From assembly GCA_011051075.1 (NCBI GenBank), contig DREN01000165.1, forward strand, positions 1 to 9,491: a stretch of DNA of 9,491 bases, written 5' to 3'. The notes under the pieces are model-generated. The model worked only from the letters and a program-made list of their open reading frames with translations, did no database searches and had not been told where the DNA came from. Source of the stretch: Deltaproteobacteria bacterium. GTDB taxonomy: Bacteria; Desulfobacterota; DSM-4660; Desulfatiglandales; Desulfatiglandaceae. Shown in pieces: positions 1 to 6,963 of this stretch. Numbering within the stretch: position 1 is the first letter of the stretch; each line of letters begins with the position of its first letter. A program made the position numbers and the translations under genes.

Positions 1-488
1 CCTCTTTTTACTGTGCGGATCACCTCAGCGGGCGTTATGTGAAGGCCGTTTTTTCAAATCCTCCGTTGGAATCTCAGGCTCAATCGCGCACCAACTACAG
101 AGTAAGTCCCTGGCCCGGCCCCTGTCTCTTTGCCTTCCCTTGCGGTTATGTAATTCCTTTCCAGATCGAATAGCGAAAAAACCTTTTCGGCAACACTATT
201 CTTATGATCATGATATGATGAAAGAGGCCGGGCGTGTGTAATCGCGCTGTTCCGGGCATGGCCGCAGCATACCAGCAAGACACTCCATGTCATGTTGTTT
301 TACTATTTAAGGATGTCCCCCTTTGACCCCCTTTTTTGACTTTATCCCATCCCCCGGGGCTCTTGATTAATTGGCCGCCTACCTTTAACGACGTGCCTTA
401 TGTTCCTTATGTTCACAGGATCGGCCCTGGGGGCGTTGACAGTGACACCCGATGCTGGTATTATGACTCAAAGGGAGGAAAGAGTCCC
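1..488. other. Left-edge region with no supported gene
   Basis: All short open frames here look non-coding: they are rich in Cys, Arg, Pro and Ser, lack recognisable motifs, and have no ribosome binding site. Two forward frames and one reverse frame are open to the left edge, so the tail or head of a gene lying outside the window could reach in, but none is convincing. There is a small palindrome around 203-215 and a C-rich and T-rich stretch at 315-340, neither with a clear role. No tRNA or rRNA signature was seen. This is probably intergenic DNA or a decayed gene remnant. Confidence 0.5.
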
Positions 489-673
489 GTGAAAATGGTT
501 GAGATCGACTTAATCCGGGAGGCTGTTCCAGACCATCAGCCGGATCAATCCGGACAAACGCCCTTTGTCGACCCTTTCGACCGGGACCCTGCCTTGATTT
601 CTTTGATGAGATAGAGGCCTTTGACGAGGCGAGGAAACAACCGATCTGGTATCCTGCGTCGTTCGAACTGTGA
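489..673 (+). CDS. Possible small hypothetical protein, apparently frameshifted
   Basis: A GGAGG at 474-478 sits 10 bases before a GTG at 489 (an ATG at 495 is also in frame). The first frame gives a hydrophilic, acidic peptide starting VKMVEIDLIREAV and stops at 614. From about 593 the frame one base back gives an equally protein-like tail containing DFFDEIEAFDEARKQPIWYP, which stops at 673. One extra base near 585-593 would join them into a protein of about 61 residues, strongly acidic in its second half. It lies 62 bp before the crotonase start on the same strand, so it could share its transcript. I do not recognise a family. The join rests only on the look of the two peptides, so it could be chance, a decayed gene or a sequencing error. 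Confidence 0.33.
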
Positions 674-725
674 ACCTGCCTGAAAACAGTAATCCAAAAC
701 CCGCCCTGCGAGAGTGAAATAAAAT

Positions 726-730
726 GGAGG
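726..730 (+). promoter_or_regulatory. Ribosome binding site deciding the crotonase start
   Basis: GGAGG ends 5 bases before the ATG at 736. The earlier in-frame ATG at 724 overlaps this Shine-Dalgarno and has no comparable purine run of its own, so 736 is the better start. Confidence 0.7.
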
Positions 731-735
731 ATCCT

Positions 736-1563
736 ATGTCAGAAACTCAAGCGGAAAATCTGGTTACTTATCACAGTGATGGTCACATAGGCGTCATCAC
801 CCTGAACAGACCTGAAAAACGAAACGCCCTCAACCCCATTGTGTGGAACGCTTTGGATGAGGCCATCGCCTCGGCCGAGGAGGACCCAGACGCCCGGGTT
901 GTTCTTGTAAGGGGGGAGGGAAAGTCCTTCTGCGCAGGCCTCGACCTGAGCCCTGAAAACGAGCTCTTTGCCGCGGTCAATAAACCCCCTGACGCCACCC
1001 AGAAGATCTGGTTCTTCAGGGAGGTGAGGAAGACACAGGATATCCACACCCGGCTGGAACGTATCTCAAAGCCCACCATCGCCCTGATACACGGGCACTG
1101 CCTGGGGGCCGGGCTCGAGCTGGTCCTCTGCTGCGACATAAGGCTGTGCTCCCGGGACACACTCTTTGCCTTTCCCGAGGCCAAGCTTGGGTTTATAACC
1201 GATGTGGGGGGATTGCAGCGCCTCCCCAGGGTGGTGGGCAGGGGCCACGCCAGGGAGATCGCCTTCAGGGGGCACAGGTTTGACGCAGACCGGGCCATGG
1301 CCATCAACCTGGTAAACCAGGTCTTCCCCGACAGGGAGACCCTGGAGGAAAACGGGAGGGAGATGGCCTCAGAGATCGCCGCCAACCCCCCGCTGGCCGT
1401 CCAGGGGGCCAAGGAGGTCCTCCTCTTTGACCAGGAGGTGAGTCTGGAGGAGTCCCTAGACTATAACGCTGCCAGGTCCAGCATGATCGTTCCTTCCCAG
1501 GACCTGTTCGAGGCCGTGGCAGCGTACCTTCAGAAACGAAAGGGGGAGTTCAAAGGGGCGTGA
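736..1563 (+). CDS. Enoyl-CoA hydratase/isomerase (crotonase) family protein, dienoyl-CoA isomerase-like
   Basis: This 275-residue protein is a full-length crotonase-fold enzyme acting on acyl-CoA thioesters in the cytoplasm, probably in fatty-acid or related acyl-CoA breakdown. The N-terminal strand (GVITLNRPEKRNAL, 19-32) and the first oxyanion-hole segment (FCAGLDL, 65-71) are typical. The second, HGHCLGAGLEL (119-129), carries Glu128 at the position of rat enoyl-CoA hydratase Glu144, and CDIRL follows. Glu148 in FPEAKLG matches hydratase Glu164. The next segment, TDVGGLQRLPRVVG (155-168), has an Asp where hydratases usually have small residues. This resembles the DVGxLQRLP motif of delta3,5-delta2,4-dienoyl-CoA isomerases, so double-bond isomerisation is at least as likely as hydration. 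Dienoyl-CoA isomerases usually carry Asp at the residue-128 position, so the exact reaction is open. No other beta-oxidation gene is in the window. The start at 736 is chosen over 724 because of the GGAGG. Confidence 0.9.
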   Translation: MSETQAENLVTYHSDGHIGVITLNRPEKRNALNPIVWNALDEAIASAEEDPDARVVLVRGEGKSFCAGLDLSPENELFAAVNKPPDATQKIWFFREVRKTQDIHTRLERISKPTIALIHGHCLGAGLELVLCCDIRLCSRDTLFAFPEAKLGFITDVGGLQRLPRVVGRGHAREIAFRGHRFDADRAMAINLVNQVFPDRETLEENGREMASEIAANPPLAVQGAKEVLLFDQEVSLEESLDYNAARSSMIVPSQDLFEAVAAYLQKRKGEFKGA

Positions 1564-1642
1564 ATGGCCCTGGAAAGCGGGTTTGAAGGTTAAGGGGCCG
1601 TAGTCCTCACGCACCTTCGTGGGAACGGGCAGGAGTCGGGGC

Positions 1643-4027
1643 TCACATCGGTTTCAGGGTGAGTATCCCACGGCTCTGTTTCTCCGCCTCACCCGCGCCG
1701 ATCCACACGGGATGATACCTCCCGCTCAGGTAGAGGGGGATCTGGTCCCTGTAGTTGGGGCTCTTGAGCTGTCCTGACTGGCCGGTGGGGAGTACGTGCA
1801 AAGAGGCAGCCATATCTGAAAAATCAACTATCATGCGCATGGAGACCCCGTGGATCGCGTTGTAAGGGTTATCCAGGGCGTATGTTCTCTTGTTTACGGT
1901 GAGGAGGTTCCCCCCCACTGGAAAGGGACCAAGGTTGAATATCAGGTTCAGGGGCTTCTTTTTCCCAAGGACGTGTTCAAAGGTGAGAGTGTGAATCCTG
2001 TCCCAGGACCACTGGTCAGGGTCGTCTCCCAGCCTCTCTTTGAGTTCCGAAAGGGTCTGTTTCAGGCTCAGGGCTATGATATCATCCAGGGTTTCCTTTT
2101 CCGTGGTATCTATGTTATCGAACCAGGGGGACGACCCCTTCCGCACCATATGACTCACTGCCCTTGGAGGGAACAGGGAGGTCTTCAGGTACCTCTTGAA
2201 GATCTGGTCACCCATCTCATCCCTGAATATGTTTCCCATGATCTTTCTATAGGTCATCTCGTAGACGCAGGCGGCCGCGCTCCCCTTATCCATGACAAAA
2301 TCCCAGCCTGAAAGGATCTCCCGGGCCTTTTTACCGTCCTGATCTTGAAACCGCTCTTCAAGCACCCTGATCATCATGGGCGTCAAGTCGGATGCCTGGG
2401 GACAGTAGGTGTCCTGCTGCATCTGTTTGAAGTCAGCCACGGAGAGCCTCTCCTTTGCCTCGAGGAGTTCTACAATGCGGGTGATCCTGTCCGTGGGTTC
2501 CCAGTAGCGGCTGATCAGGTAGGGATAGCCCCTGCCGGTTACCTTGTTGTTGGCCGTGGCCACAAAACCCCGCTCCGGGTTGATCAGATGAGGCCTCTTT
2601 TCAAAGGGGACGTAACCCTCCCACTCATACTCGCCGGTCCATCCGGGCACGGGAAGAAGACCGTCGCCCTTCTTGCGTATGGGTACTGTGGCACAGCACC
2701 AGACCCCTATGTTTCCCCCTGTGTCGGCAAACACGAAGTTCTGGCTCGGTACCTCCCAGTACCTGAGGGCGTCTGTCACCCCTTTCACGTCCCTGGCCCG
2801 CAGGAGGAGATTCCCCGCCTGAACCGGCTGAAGCCCCTGGGTAAAGGCCCATCTGGCCGATATCACCCCCTTACCCGGGTCCTTCTTAGGATCGGTGACC
2901 ACCGGCCCGTTCCGGGTCAGGAGGATCTCGGCCCTTACAGGATCTTTACCCTTTACAGCAATGGTCTCGACCTTCACCTCCATATCTTCCCAGTGATCGC
3001 GGTACCAGTACTGGCGCGGGTTGTCAGGGTTAATCTTTTCCACGTAGAAGTCCACATCATCCACCATGGTGTTGGTGATTCCCCAGGCAACGTGTGGGTT
3101 CTGACCGATGGGGATCCCCGGTATACCCGGAACGGCAAATCCCGTAACATCTACCCCTGGGCAGATGAGGTGTACCTCCCACCAGAACGAGGGATTTTTC
3201 AGGGGCAGGTGCGTGTCGTTTGCCAGGATCGGCTTTCCCGTGACCGATTTCTTTCCGGCGACCACCCAGTTGTTGCTGGCCCCCATGGAGTGAAGGCCGA
3301 TGAGGTCTTCCATGAGGGAGAGCGTCTCAAAGACCGCATCGGAGTTCAGAGAAAGGGACTTAAAACCCCTGGGGATTATCAGGGGGGCCTGATCCGGCCA
3401 AAGGGGAAAGGCATCCTTGAACCTCTTCTCCCCGGCCTTTTTCAGGATCTCTGCGGCTAACAGGTCGATCTTCCACCCCGGGCTCAGGGACCAGGCGATT
3501 ATCTTCACGATCTGTACGTAATCATCTGGCTGCCACCATTCGGGCTCGAAGCGGAGCAGTCTGAACTCGGCGGGAAGGCGGTCTTTATGGATCTTAATGT
3601 AGGCGTTTACACCGTCTGCAAAGGATCTTAGGGCCGGGGAAAACCTGTCCAGGACCTTGCTGTTTATGCCCGTCGCCGTGAGCATCCTGAAGTAACGGTC
3701 AACCCTGACAAATTTTTCTCCGAATATCTCTGCAAGCCGTCCCTGGCCCAGCCTGCGGGAGAATTCCATCTCCCAGAGACGATCCTGGGCCATGGCGTAG
3801 CCCAGTGCCAAGTAGAGGTCGGTCTCGTTTTTTGCGTGGATATGGGGTACCCCGAAGGTGTCTCTTATGATTTTCACCTCTTCCCTGATGCCTGGGAGGA
3901 CGATCTCCCCTGAGATCTGCGGAAGGCTCCTTTTGAGGGAGTGCTGTATCCACAGATAGCCGCCTCCCGCCGCCATCACTGTTACACAGACCAGTCCTAT
4001 GGCGATAATCAGGATCCATCTTTTCAT
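1643..4027 (-). CDS. Penicillin acylase family protein (N-terminal-nucleophile amidohydrolase)
   Basis: This 794-residue protein has the family's usual size and order. Residues 1-24 form a basic-hydrophobic signal or membrane anchor, so the enzyme should be exported. The alpha-chain opens with RDTFGVPHIHA (55-65). A linker ends at GA, followed by SNNWVVAGKKSVTGKPILAN (251-270), the start of the beta-chain; Ser251 would be both the autocleavage site and the nucleophile. DTHL follows at 271. The segment TANNKV (491-496) matches the region holding the oxyanion Asn of E. coli penicillin G acylase. The C-terminal block contains GVSMRMIVDFSD and LPTGQSGQLKSPNYRDQ, both typical. Known members cleave penicillins, acyl-homoserine lactones, glutaryl-cephalosporins or other N-acyl amides; the sequence does not tell which, and beta-lactam is not necessarily the natural substrate. 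GGAGG at 4036-4040 lies 8 bases before the ATG. It is 124 bp downstream of the ZnuA-like gene and convergent with the crotonase gene. Confidence 0.93.
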   Translation of the reverse strand: MKRWILIIAIGLVCVTVMAAGGGYLWIQHSLKRSLPQISGEIVLPGIREEVKIIRDTFGVPHIHAKNETDLYLALGYAMAQDRLWEMEFSRRLGQGRLAEIFGEKFVRVDRYFRMLTATGINSKVLDRFSPALRSFADGVNAYIKIHKDRLPAEFRLLRFEPEWWQPDDYVQIVKIIAWSLSPGWKIDLLAAEILKKAGEKRFKDAFPLWPDQAPLIIPRGFKSLSLNSDAVFETLSLMEDLIGLHSMGASNNWVVAGKKSVTGKPILANDTHLPLKNPSFWWEVHLICPGVDVTGFAVPGIPGIPIGQNPHVAWGITNTMVDDVDFYVEKINPDNPRQYWYRDHWEDMEVKVETIAVKGKDPVRAEILLTRNGPVVTDPKKDPGKGVISARWAFTQGLQPVQAGNLLLRARDVKGVTDALRYWEVPSQNFVFADTGGNIGVWCCATVPIRKKGDGLLPVPGWTGEYEWEGYVPFEKRPHLINPERGFVATANNKVTGRGYPYLISRYWEPTDRITRIVELLEAKERLSVADFKQMQQDTYCPQASDLTPMMIRVLEERFQDQDGKKAREILSGWDFVMDKGSAAACVYEMTYRKIMGNIFRDEMGDQIFKRYLKTSLFPPRAVSHMVRKGSSPWFDNIDTTEKETLDDIIALSLKQTLSELKERLGDDPDQWSWDRIHTLTFEHVLGKKKPLNLIFNLGPFPVGGNLLTVNKRTYALDNPYNAIHGVSMRMIVDFSDMAASLHVLPTGQSGQLKSPNYRDQIPLYLSGRYHPVWIGAGEAEKQSRGILTLKPM

Positions 4028-4035
4028 TTGGGGTG

Positions 4036-4040
4036 CCTCC
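4036..4040 (-). promoter_or_regulatory. Ribosome binding site of the penicillin-acylase-family gene
   Basis: On the minus strand GGAGG (within ATGAGGAGGC) lies 8 bases before the ATG whose first base is 4027. This supports that start, which also gives an intact signal sequence. Confidence 0.75.
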
Positions 4041-4151
4041 TCATGATTCCCGGAATAGCTGTCTTTCAGGTGATGTTCCGGCCGGGTACCGGGACATACC
4101 GTTTGCTGACAGGCCTCCTGTTGGTTATTCTTGTAAAGGTGACTTCTTTAG

Positions 4152-5057
4152 TTATTTGAGCGCACGCCTGATCTTCTCTGCCACGTGGAGCAGATTTTCC
4201 GCCCAGTCAGGCGCCAACGGGTCGGCGAATACCACCTGTCCCCCTATTGCCCTGGCAACGGTGCCGGCGCTCTTTTGGGAAAACTGGGGCTGAACAAAGA
4301 CCGTCCTGATCCCTAAGTCCCTGGCAAGGAGGATAAGCCGCTCGAGTTCCCTGGGGTTTGGGTTCTTCCCCTCCAGTTCAACCGGTATCTGAACAAGGTC
4401 GTACGCCTTTGCAAAGTATCCCCAGGCGGGGTGATAGACCATGAACCGTCTGTCCTGCCCCCTGTCCTGAAACAGGCGGCTGATTCTAAGGTCAAGGGCC
4501 ACAAGTTCATTGCAGAACCGCCTGTAGCCTGATTCGTACCTTTCCCTGTTGACCGGGTCCACCCGCACGAGGCCTTTCAGGATATGCCGTGCCTGAAGGA
4601 TCACAAGGGGCGGGGAAAGCCAGACATGGGGGTCTTTCATGTGGGTGGGAACCCTGTCCCCGGCATGATCCGTCCCTTTACCATGATGCCGGTGTGTCTT
4701 CATGGCTATCTTCTCTATCCCGTCCTGGGTTGAAATGATCTTCATCTTAGGGCTGGCATGGGCGAATTTTTCCAGCCACACGGCCTCAAAGCCCACCCCT
4801 ATGGCAAAGTATATCTTTGATCTGGTGAGATCGACCATCTGTCTGGGCCTTGGCTCGTAGGTGGCAGGGCTGGATCCTGGGGAGACCATAACGGACACGT
4901 CCACCAGATTACCGCCTATCCTTTGGACAAAGTACTTCTGGGGAGGGATACTCACCGCTACTTTCAGGGGGCCCCCTGCCAGGGCAGGGGAGATAAAGGG
5001 ACCTCCTGACAGGAGAACGATTCCCATGACCCAGAGGATGTGCGTTCTTGTTTTCAT
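4152..5057 (-). CDS. ZnuA-like metal ABC transporter substrate-binding protein
   Basis: This 301-residue protein belongs to the cluster 9 (ZnuA/TroA) family, which captures Zn2+ or Mn2+ in the periplasm for an ABC importer. Residues 1-27 are a signal peptide ending in PALA. There is no lipobox Cys. The mature part begins LKVAVSIPPQKYFVQRIGG (31-49). A His-rich loop lies at 122-139 (H122, H124, H125, H131, H139), followed by DPHVWLSP (His144), VYHPAWGYFA (His209) and FADPLAPDW (Asp279), matching three of the four family metal ligands. The usual first ligand, His in the DPHxYEP motif, is replaced: here the segment reads SPATYEP with Ala66. No permease or ATPase gene is adjacent, so the transporter partner must be elsewhere. 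The start has no Shine-Dalgarno, but the signal peptide fits well and a strong promoter lies about 50 bases upstream. Metal specificity is unknown; zinc is the default guess because of the His-rich loop. Confidence 0.9.
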   Translation of the reverse strand: MKTRTHILWVMGIVLLSGGPFISPALAGGPLKVAVSIPPQKYFVQRIGGNLVDVSVMVSPGSSPATYEPRPRQMVDLTRSKIYFAIGVGFEAVWLEKFAHASPKMKIISTQDGIEKIAMKTHRHHGKGTDHAGDRVPTHMKDPHVWLSPPLVILQARHILKGLVRVDPVNRERYESGYRRFCNELVALDLRISRLFQDRGQDRRFMVYHPAWGYFAKAYDLVQIPVELEGKNPNPRELERLILLARDLGIRTVFVQPQFSQKSAGTVARAIGGQVVFADPLAPDWAENLLHVAEKIRRALK

Positions 5058-5108
5058 ACGAGGTGAGACAATGGGACTAAGGATGTTTCATGCGTATATG
5101 AGGGCTCG

Positions 5109-5137
5109 ATTTTAGCAGGGACCAATCCTGGTGTAAA
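5109..5137 (-). promoter_or_regulatory. Sigma-70-type promoter of the ZnuA-like gene
   Basis: On the minus strand TTTACA (5137-5132) is followed after 17 bases by TAAAAT (5114-5109), preceded by TGC as in an extended -10. Each hexamer matches the consensus at five of six positions. Initiation would be near 5102, giving a leader of about 45 bases without a clear Shine-Dalgarno. Confidence 0.55.
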
Positions 5138-5144
5138 GGGATTG
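5123..5144. promoter_or_regulatory. Dyad overlapping the -35 of the ZnuA-like gene, possible operator
   Basis: CAATCC (5123-5128) and GGATTG (5139-5144) form a perfect 6-base inverted repeat with a 10-base spacer containing the -35 hexamer. A repressor bound here would block the promoter. A metal-sensing regulator such as Zur would make sense for this gene, but the sequence is not a Zur box I recognise. Confidence 0.3.
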
Positions 5145-5188
5145 TTACGGGGATCCAGGGAAACGTCAGCCTCACCCGGGAGGGGAGG

Positions 5189-6082
5189 TCATGGGATGTT
5201 GTGGCGCATAACGGCCGCTCCCCACCCCTGGTGAAGAGAGACCTCTGACAGATCAAGACCGATCCCTTCAAAAAACCCCCTGATCTGGCCCATCTGGTTC
5301 TCCCCGAAACCTGATACCACAACCGTGCCCGTACGGGCCATGAAATCGGGGATGCGGGTCCCTTCCTTCATGAGGGCCGATATGACCAGGTTGGCAAAGA
5401 TGAGGTCAAATCGTCCACTTACCCTCTCCCATGAACCTTCCCTGATTCTTACACTGTCCGAGAGTCTGTTCAGGGCAACGTTGTTCTTTGCCGCCTGAGC
5501 AGAGGGCGGGTCTATTTCAACGCCTACGGCCTCCTGTGCCCCCATTTTCACGGCCGCAATGGTCAGAAGACCGGTACCGCAGCCGAAATCAAGGACCCTG
5601 AGGCCCGGTCCATGGGTACTGTTCCTGATAAGGGTCTCCATGGCCCGGAGGCACAGGATGGTGGTGGGGTGCTTGCCCGTGCCAAAGGCGTGGATGGGAT
5701 CGATGATGATGGTGCGGGGATCTTCAGGGGTTTCATGTTCCGACGTCCAGGGCTGGATGGTCAGGGAAGGGATGGGCCTGAAAGGCTCCAGGAACTGGTT
5801 ACTCCCTGAAGGGGGTTCTGAATAGGCCAAGTTGCGGACCCTCATCTGAAATTCAGCGCCGGGGATGAGGGTCTCTTTGGCCCTGTGAACCACGCCGCAG
5901 ATCTCCATGAGCAGGGGGTCCAGGCCATCTTCCCGGGGCGCCACGATTACTATCCTTCCCTTTTCAGGGGCCAGGGGATGGCGTGGGGGAACCCTTCCGA
6001 CCGTGGGGGAAAATTTTTCCAGATCCCCGGCCAGCCGTAAAGTGGCAGGGGAGGGGCCTTCCACGGTTATTTCAAAGGGCAT
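5189..6082 (-). CDS. PrmA-like SAM-dependent methyltransferase (ribosomal protein L11 methyltransferase family)
   Basis: This 297-residue cytoplasmic protein has the PrmA architecture: a small N-terminal domain, a linker and a class I SAM methyltransferase domain. The family signature DPIHAFGTGKHPTT (128-141) corresponds to the DPGxAFGTGTHPTT block of PrmA. Motif I is VLDFGCGTGLLT (163-174), the acidic residue binding the SAM ribose is in VEID (188-191), and FANLV (229-233) matches the family's (V/I)ANIL. In E. coli PrmA trimethylates ribosomal protein L11. The N-terminal 110 residues, which in PrmA recognise L11, do not look like the usual opening, so the substrate could be a different protein. 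GGAGG about 5 bases before the ATG supports the start. It begins 34 bp after the thymidylate-synthase-like gene and is probably co-transcribed with it; a 131-bp gap with a promoter separates it from the ZnuA-like gene. Confidence 0.85.
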   Translation of the reverse strand: MPFEITVEGPSPATLRLAGDLEKFSPTVGRVPPRHPLAPEKGRIVIVAPREDGLDPLLMEICGVVHRAKETLIPGAEFQMRVRNLAYSEPPSGSNQFLEPFRPIPSLTIQPWTSEHETPEDPRTIIIDPIHAFGTGKHPTTILCLRAMETLIRNSTHGPGLRVLDFGCGTGLLTIAAVKMGAQEAVGVEIDPPSAQAAKNNVALNRLSDSVRIREGSWERVSGRFDLIFANLVISALMKEGTRIPDFMARTGTVVVSGFGENQMGQIRGFFEGIGLDLSEVSLHQGWGAAVMRHNIP

Positions 6083-6116
6083 TTACCCTCCCCTCTCACC
6101 CCCCCTGTCTTCGGCC

Positions 6117-6797
6117 TCATGAGTTCCCCGCTGGGGCGGCTTCGAAGTTCCGCATGGTCCTCAGTTGAGCCAGCTCCCACACATAGTCGTACAGGTGGAG
6201 GCCCTTGCTTGCCGCAATTATCTCCCCGTCTTCCACCCCTATGCTCGATGCCATATACTCCTTGAGGAGCTGGATGGCCCCCAGGTTGGCAGGGAACCCG
6301 TTCCAGAGGTCCCACGACCTGAAGTAGATCACGAAGTGGAGCCTTCCACCCTTGATACGGGTGTCAATACCGCGGAGGCATGGCGGATCTCCCAGAAAGA
6401 TGGCCTCCGGGTCTCCCACGGTCATATACGCCTGATTGGTTTCATAGCCGTCTTCCCTGTACATGCGGATCACCTCGGCGATCTGGGGCTCCAGGTACTG
6501 GCCGTAGGTGTAGTCCTCTCCCGGCTGCCTGGCCGAGGTCATGAGGTAGGGGAGGTAGTCCTCTATGTACCCCTGGGCCACGGGGTTGGGGATCCCCAGG
6601 CCTGGGGGGATATCGGGCAGAAGGGGGCGGACCCCTGGGTACCTGATATGGACGGTAACGTAATCGAATTCAAGCCGCTTCTGGCCCTCAAAACTGCCGC
6701 GGTCTATCCTGTACTCCCTCCCCCTGTCGAGCAGGGTATATACGCACTGAAACCATGCGTCAGGAAGGTCCCGGGCCTCAATAAATTCCAGGTTCAT
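6117..6797 (-). CDS. Thymidylate-synthase-like protein, methanogen-type family
   Basis: This 226-residue protein belongs to the thymidylate synthase / dCMP hydroxymethylase superfamily. Key positions map without gaps onto E. coli ThyA with a constant offset of six: Cys140 in GDPPCLRGID (ThyA Cys146, nucleophile), Arg160-Ser161 and Asp163 in FRSWDLWNGFP (Arg166, Ser167, Asp169), Asn171 in PANL (Asn177), His201 and Tyr203 in GLHLYDY (His207, Tyr209). The DPPCL form is like the short archaeal 'methanogen-type' enzymes, which are about this length. Asn171 is the residue that favours dUMP over dCMP. The arginine pair donated by the partner subunit (Arg126/Arg127 in ThyA) seems absent: the matching segment reads ETNQAYMTVGDP (119-130). 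Function is therefore uncertain: dTMP synthesis, a related pyrimidine C5 modification, or another role. An AAAGGAG at 6815-6809 lies 11 bases before the ATG. It is first in a probable two-gene unit with the PrmA-like gene. Confidence 0.82.
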   Translation of the reverse strand: MNLEFIEARDLPDAWFQCVYTLLDRGREYRIDRGSFEGQKRLEFDYVTVHIRYPGVRPLLPDIPPGLGIPNPVAQGYIEDYLPYLMTSARQPGEDYTYGQYLEPQIAEVIRMYREDGYETNQAYMTVGDPEAIFLGDPPCLRGIDTRIKGGRLHFVIYFRSWDLWNGFPANLGAIQLLKEYMASSIGVEDGEIIAASKGLHLYDYVWELAQLRTMRNFEAAPAGNS

Positions 6798-6852
6798 GGG
6801 AAAGTTGGCTCCTTTCAGTCCTGTTTCCGGGGGAAGTTTCTATGGGGTGACA

Positions 6853-6881
6853 ATCTTGCAGAGAGCAGGCTCTCTTGTCAA
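6853..6881 (-). promoter_or_regulatory. Promoter with dyad spacer upstream of the thymidylate-synthase-like gene
   Basis: On the minus strand a perfect TTGACA (6881-6876) is followed after 17 bases by CAAGAT (6858-6853), a weak -10 hexamer (three of six). Transcription would begin near 6846, about 50 bases before the ATG. Inside the spacer, AGAGAGC (6860-6866) and GCTCTCT (6869-6875) form a perfect 7-base dyad with a 2-base centre. This arrangement is typical of an operator. Confidence 0.45.
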
Positions 6882-6963
6882 GTCCCAATTGGGCGGAGCG
6901 TCATGATGCCACAAATTGCCGACGTGTTGACCTTGTTAAGGGAAATCGCTATGTTCAAACCTC

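Noticed and set aside
14..30. A 17-base string shared (16 of 17) with 6463-6479 inside the thymidylate-synthase-like gene
   Set aside because: The similarity does not extend on either side, so it is probably chance and not a partial gene duplication.
54..293. Reverse ORF of 79 codons at the left edge
   Set aside because: No ribosome binding site, no recognisable motif and an unnatural composition.
656..672. GTTCGAA string resembling a tRNA T-loop
   Set aside because: The flanking bases do not pair as a T-stem and no other tRNA arm is present.
783..1412. Reverse ORF of 209 codons opposite the crotonase gene
   Set aside because: The residue composition is Ser- and Arg-rich without motifs, while the forward strand encodes an intact crotonase.
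1606..1623. Possible terminator hairpin between the convergent crotonase and acylase genes
   Set aside because: Only six pairs including a G-T wobble, a six-base loop and no T-run on either strand.
2345..3460. Long forward ORF of 371 codons opposite the acylase gene
   Set aside because: It is the antisense of a clearly conserved penicillin-acylase-family gene, lacks domain motifs and is rich in His, Pro, Gly and Arg, as expected of a shadow frame in GC-rich DNA.
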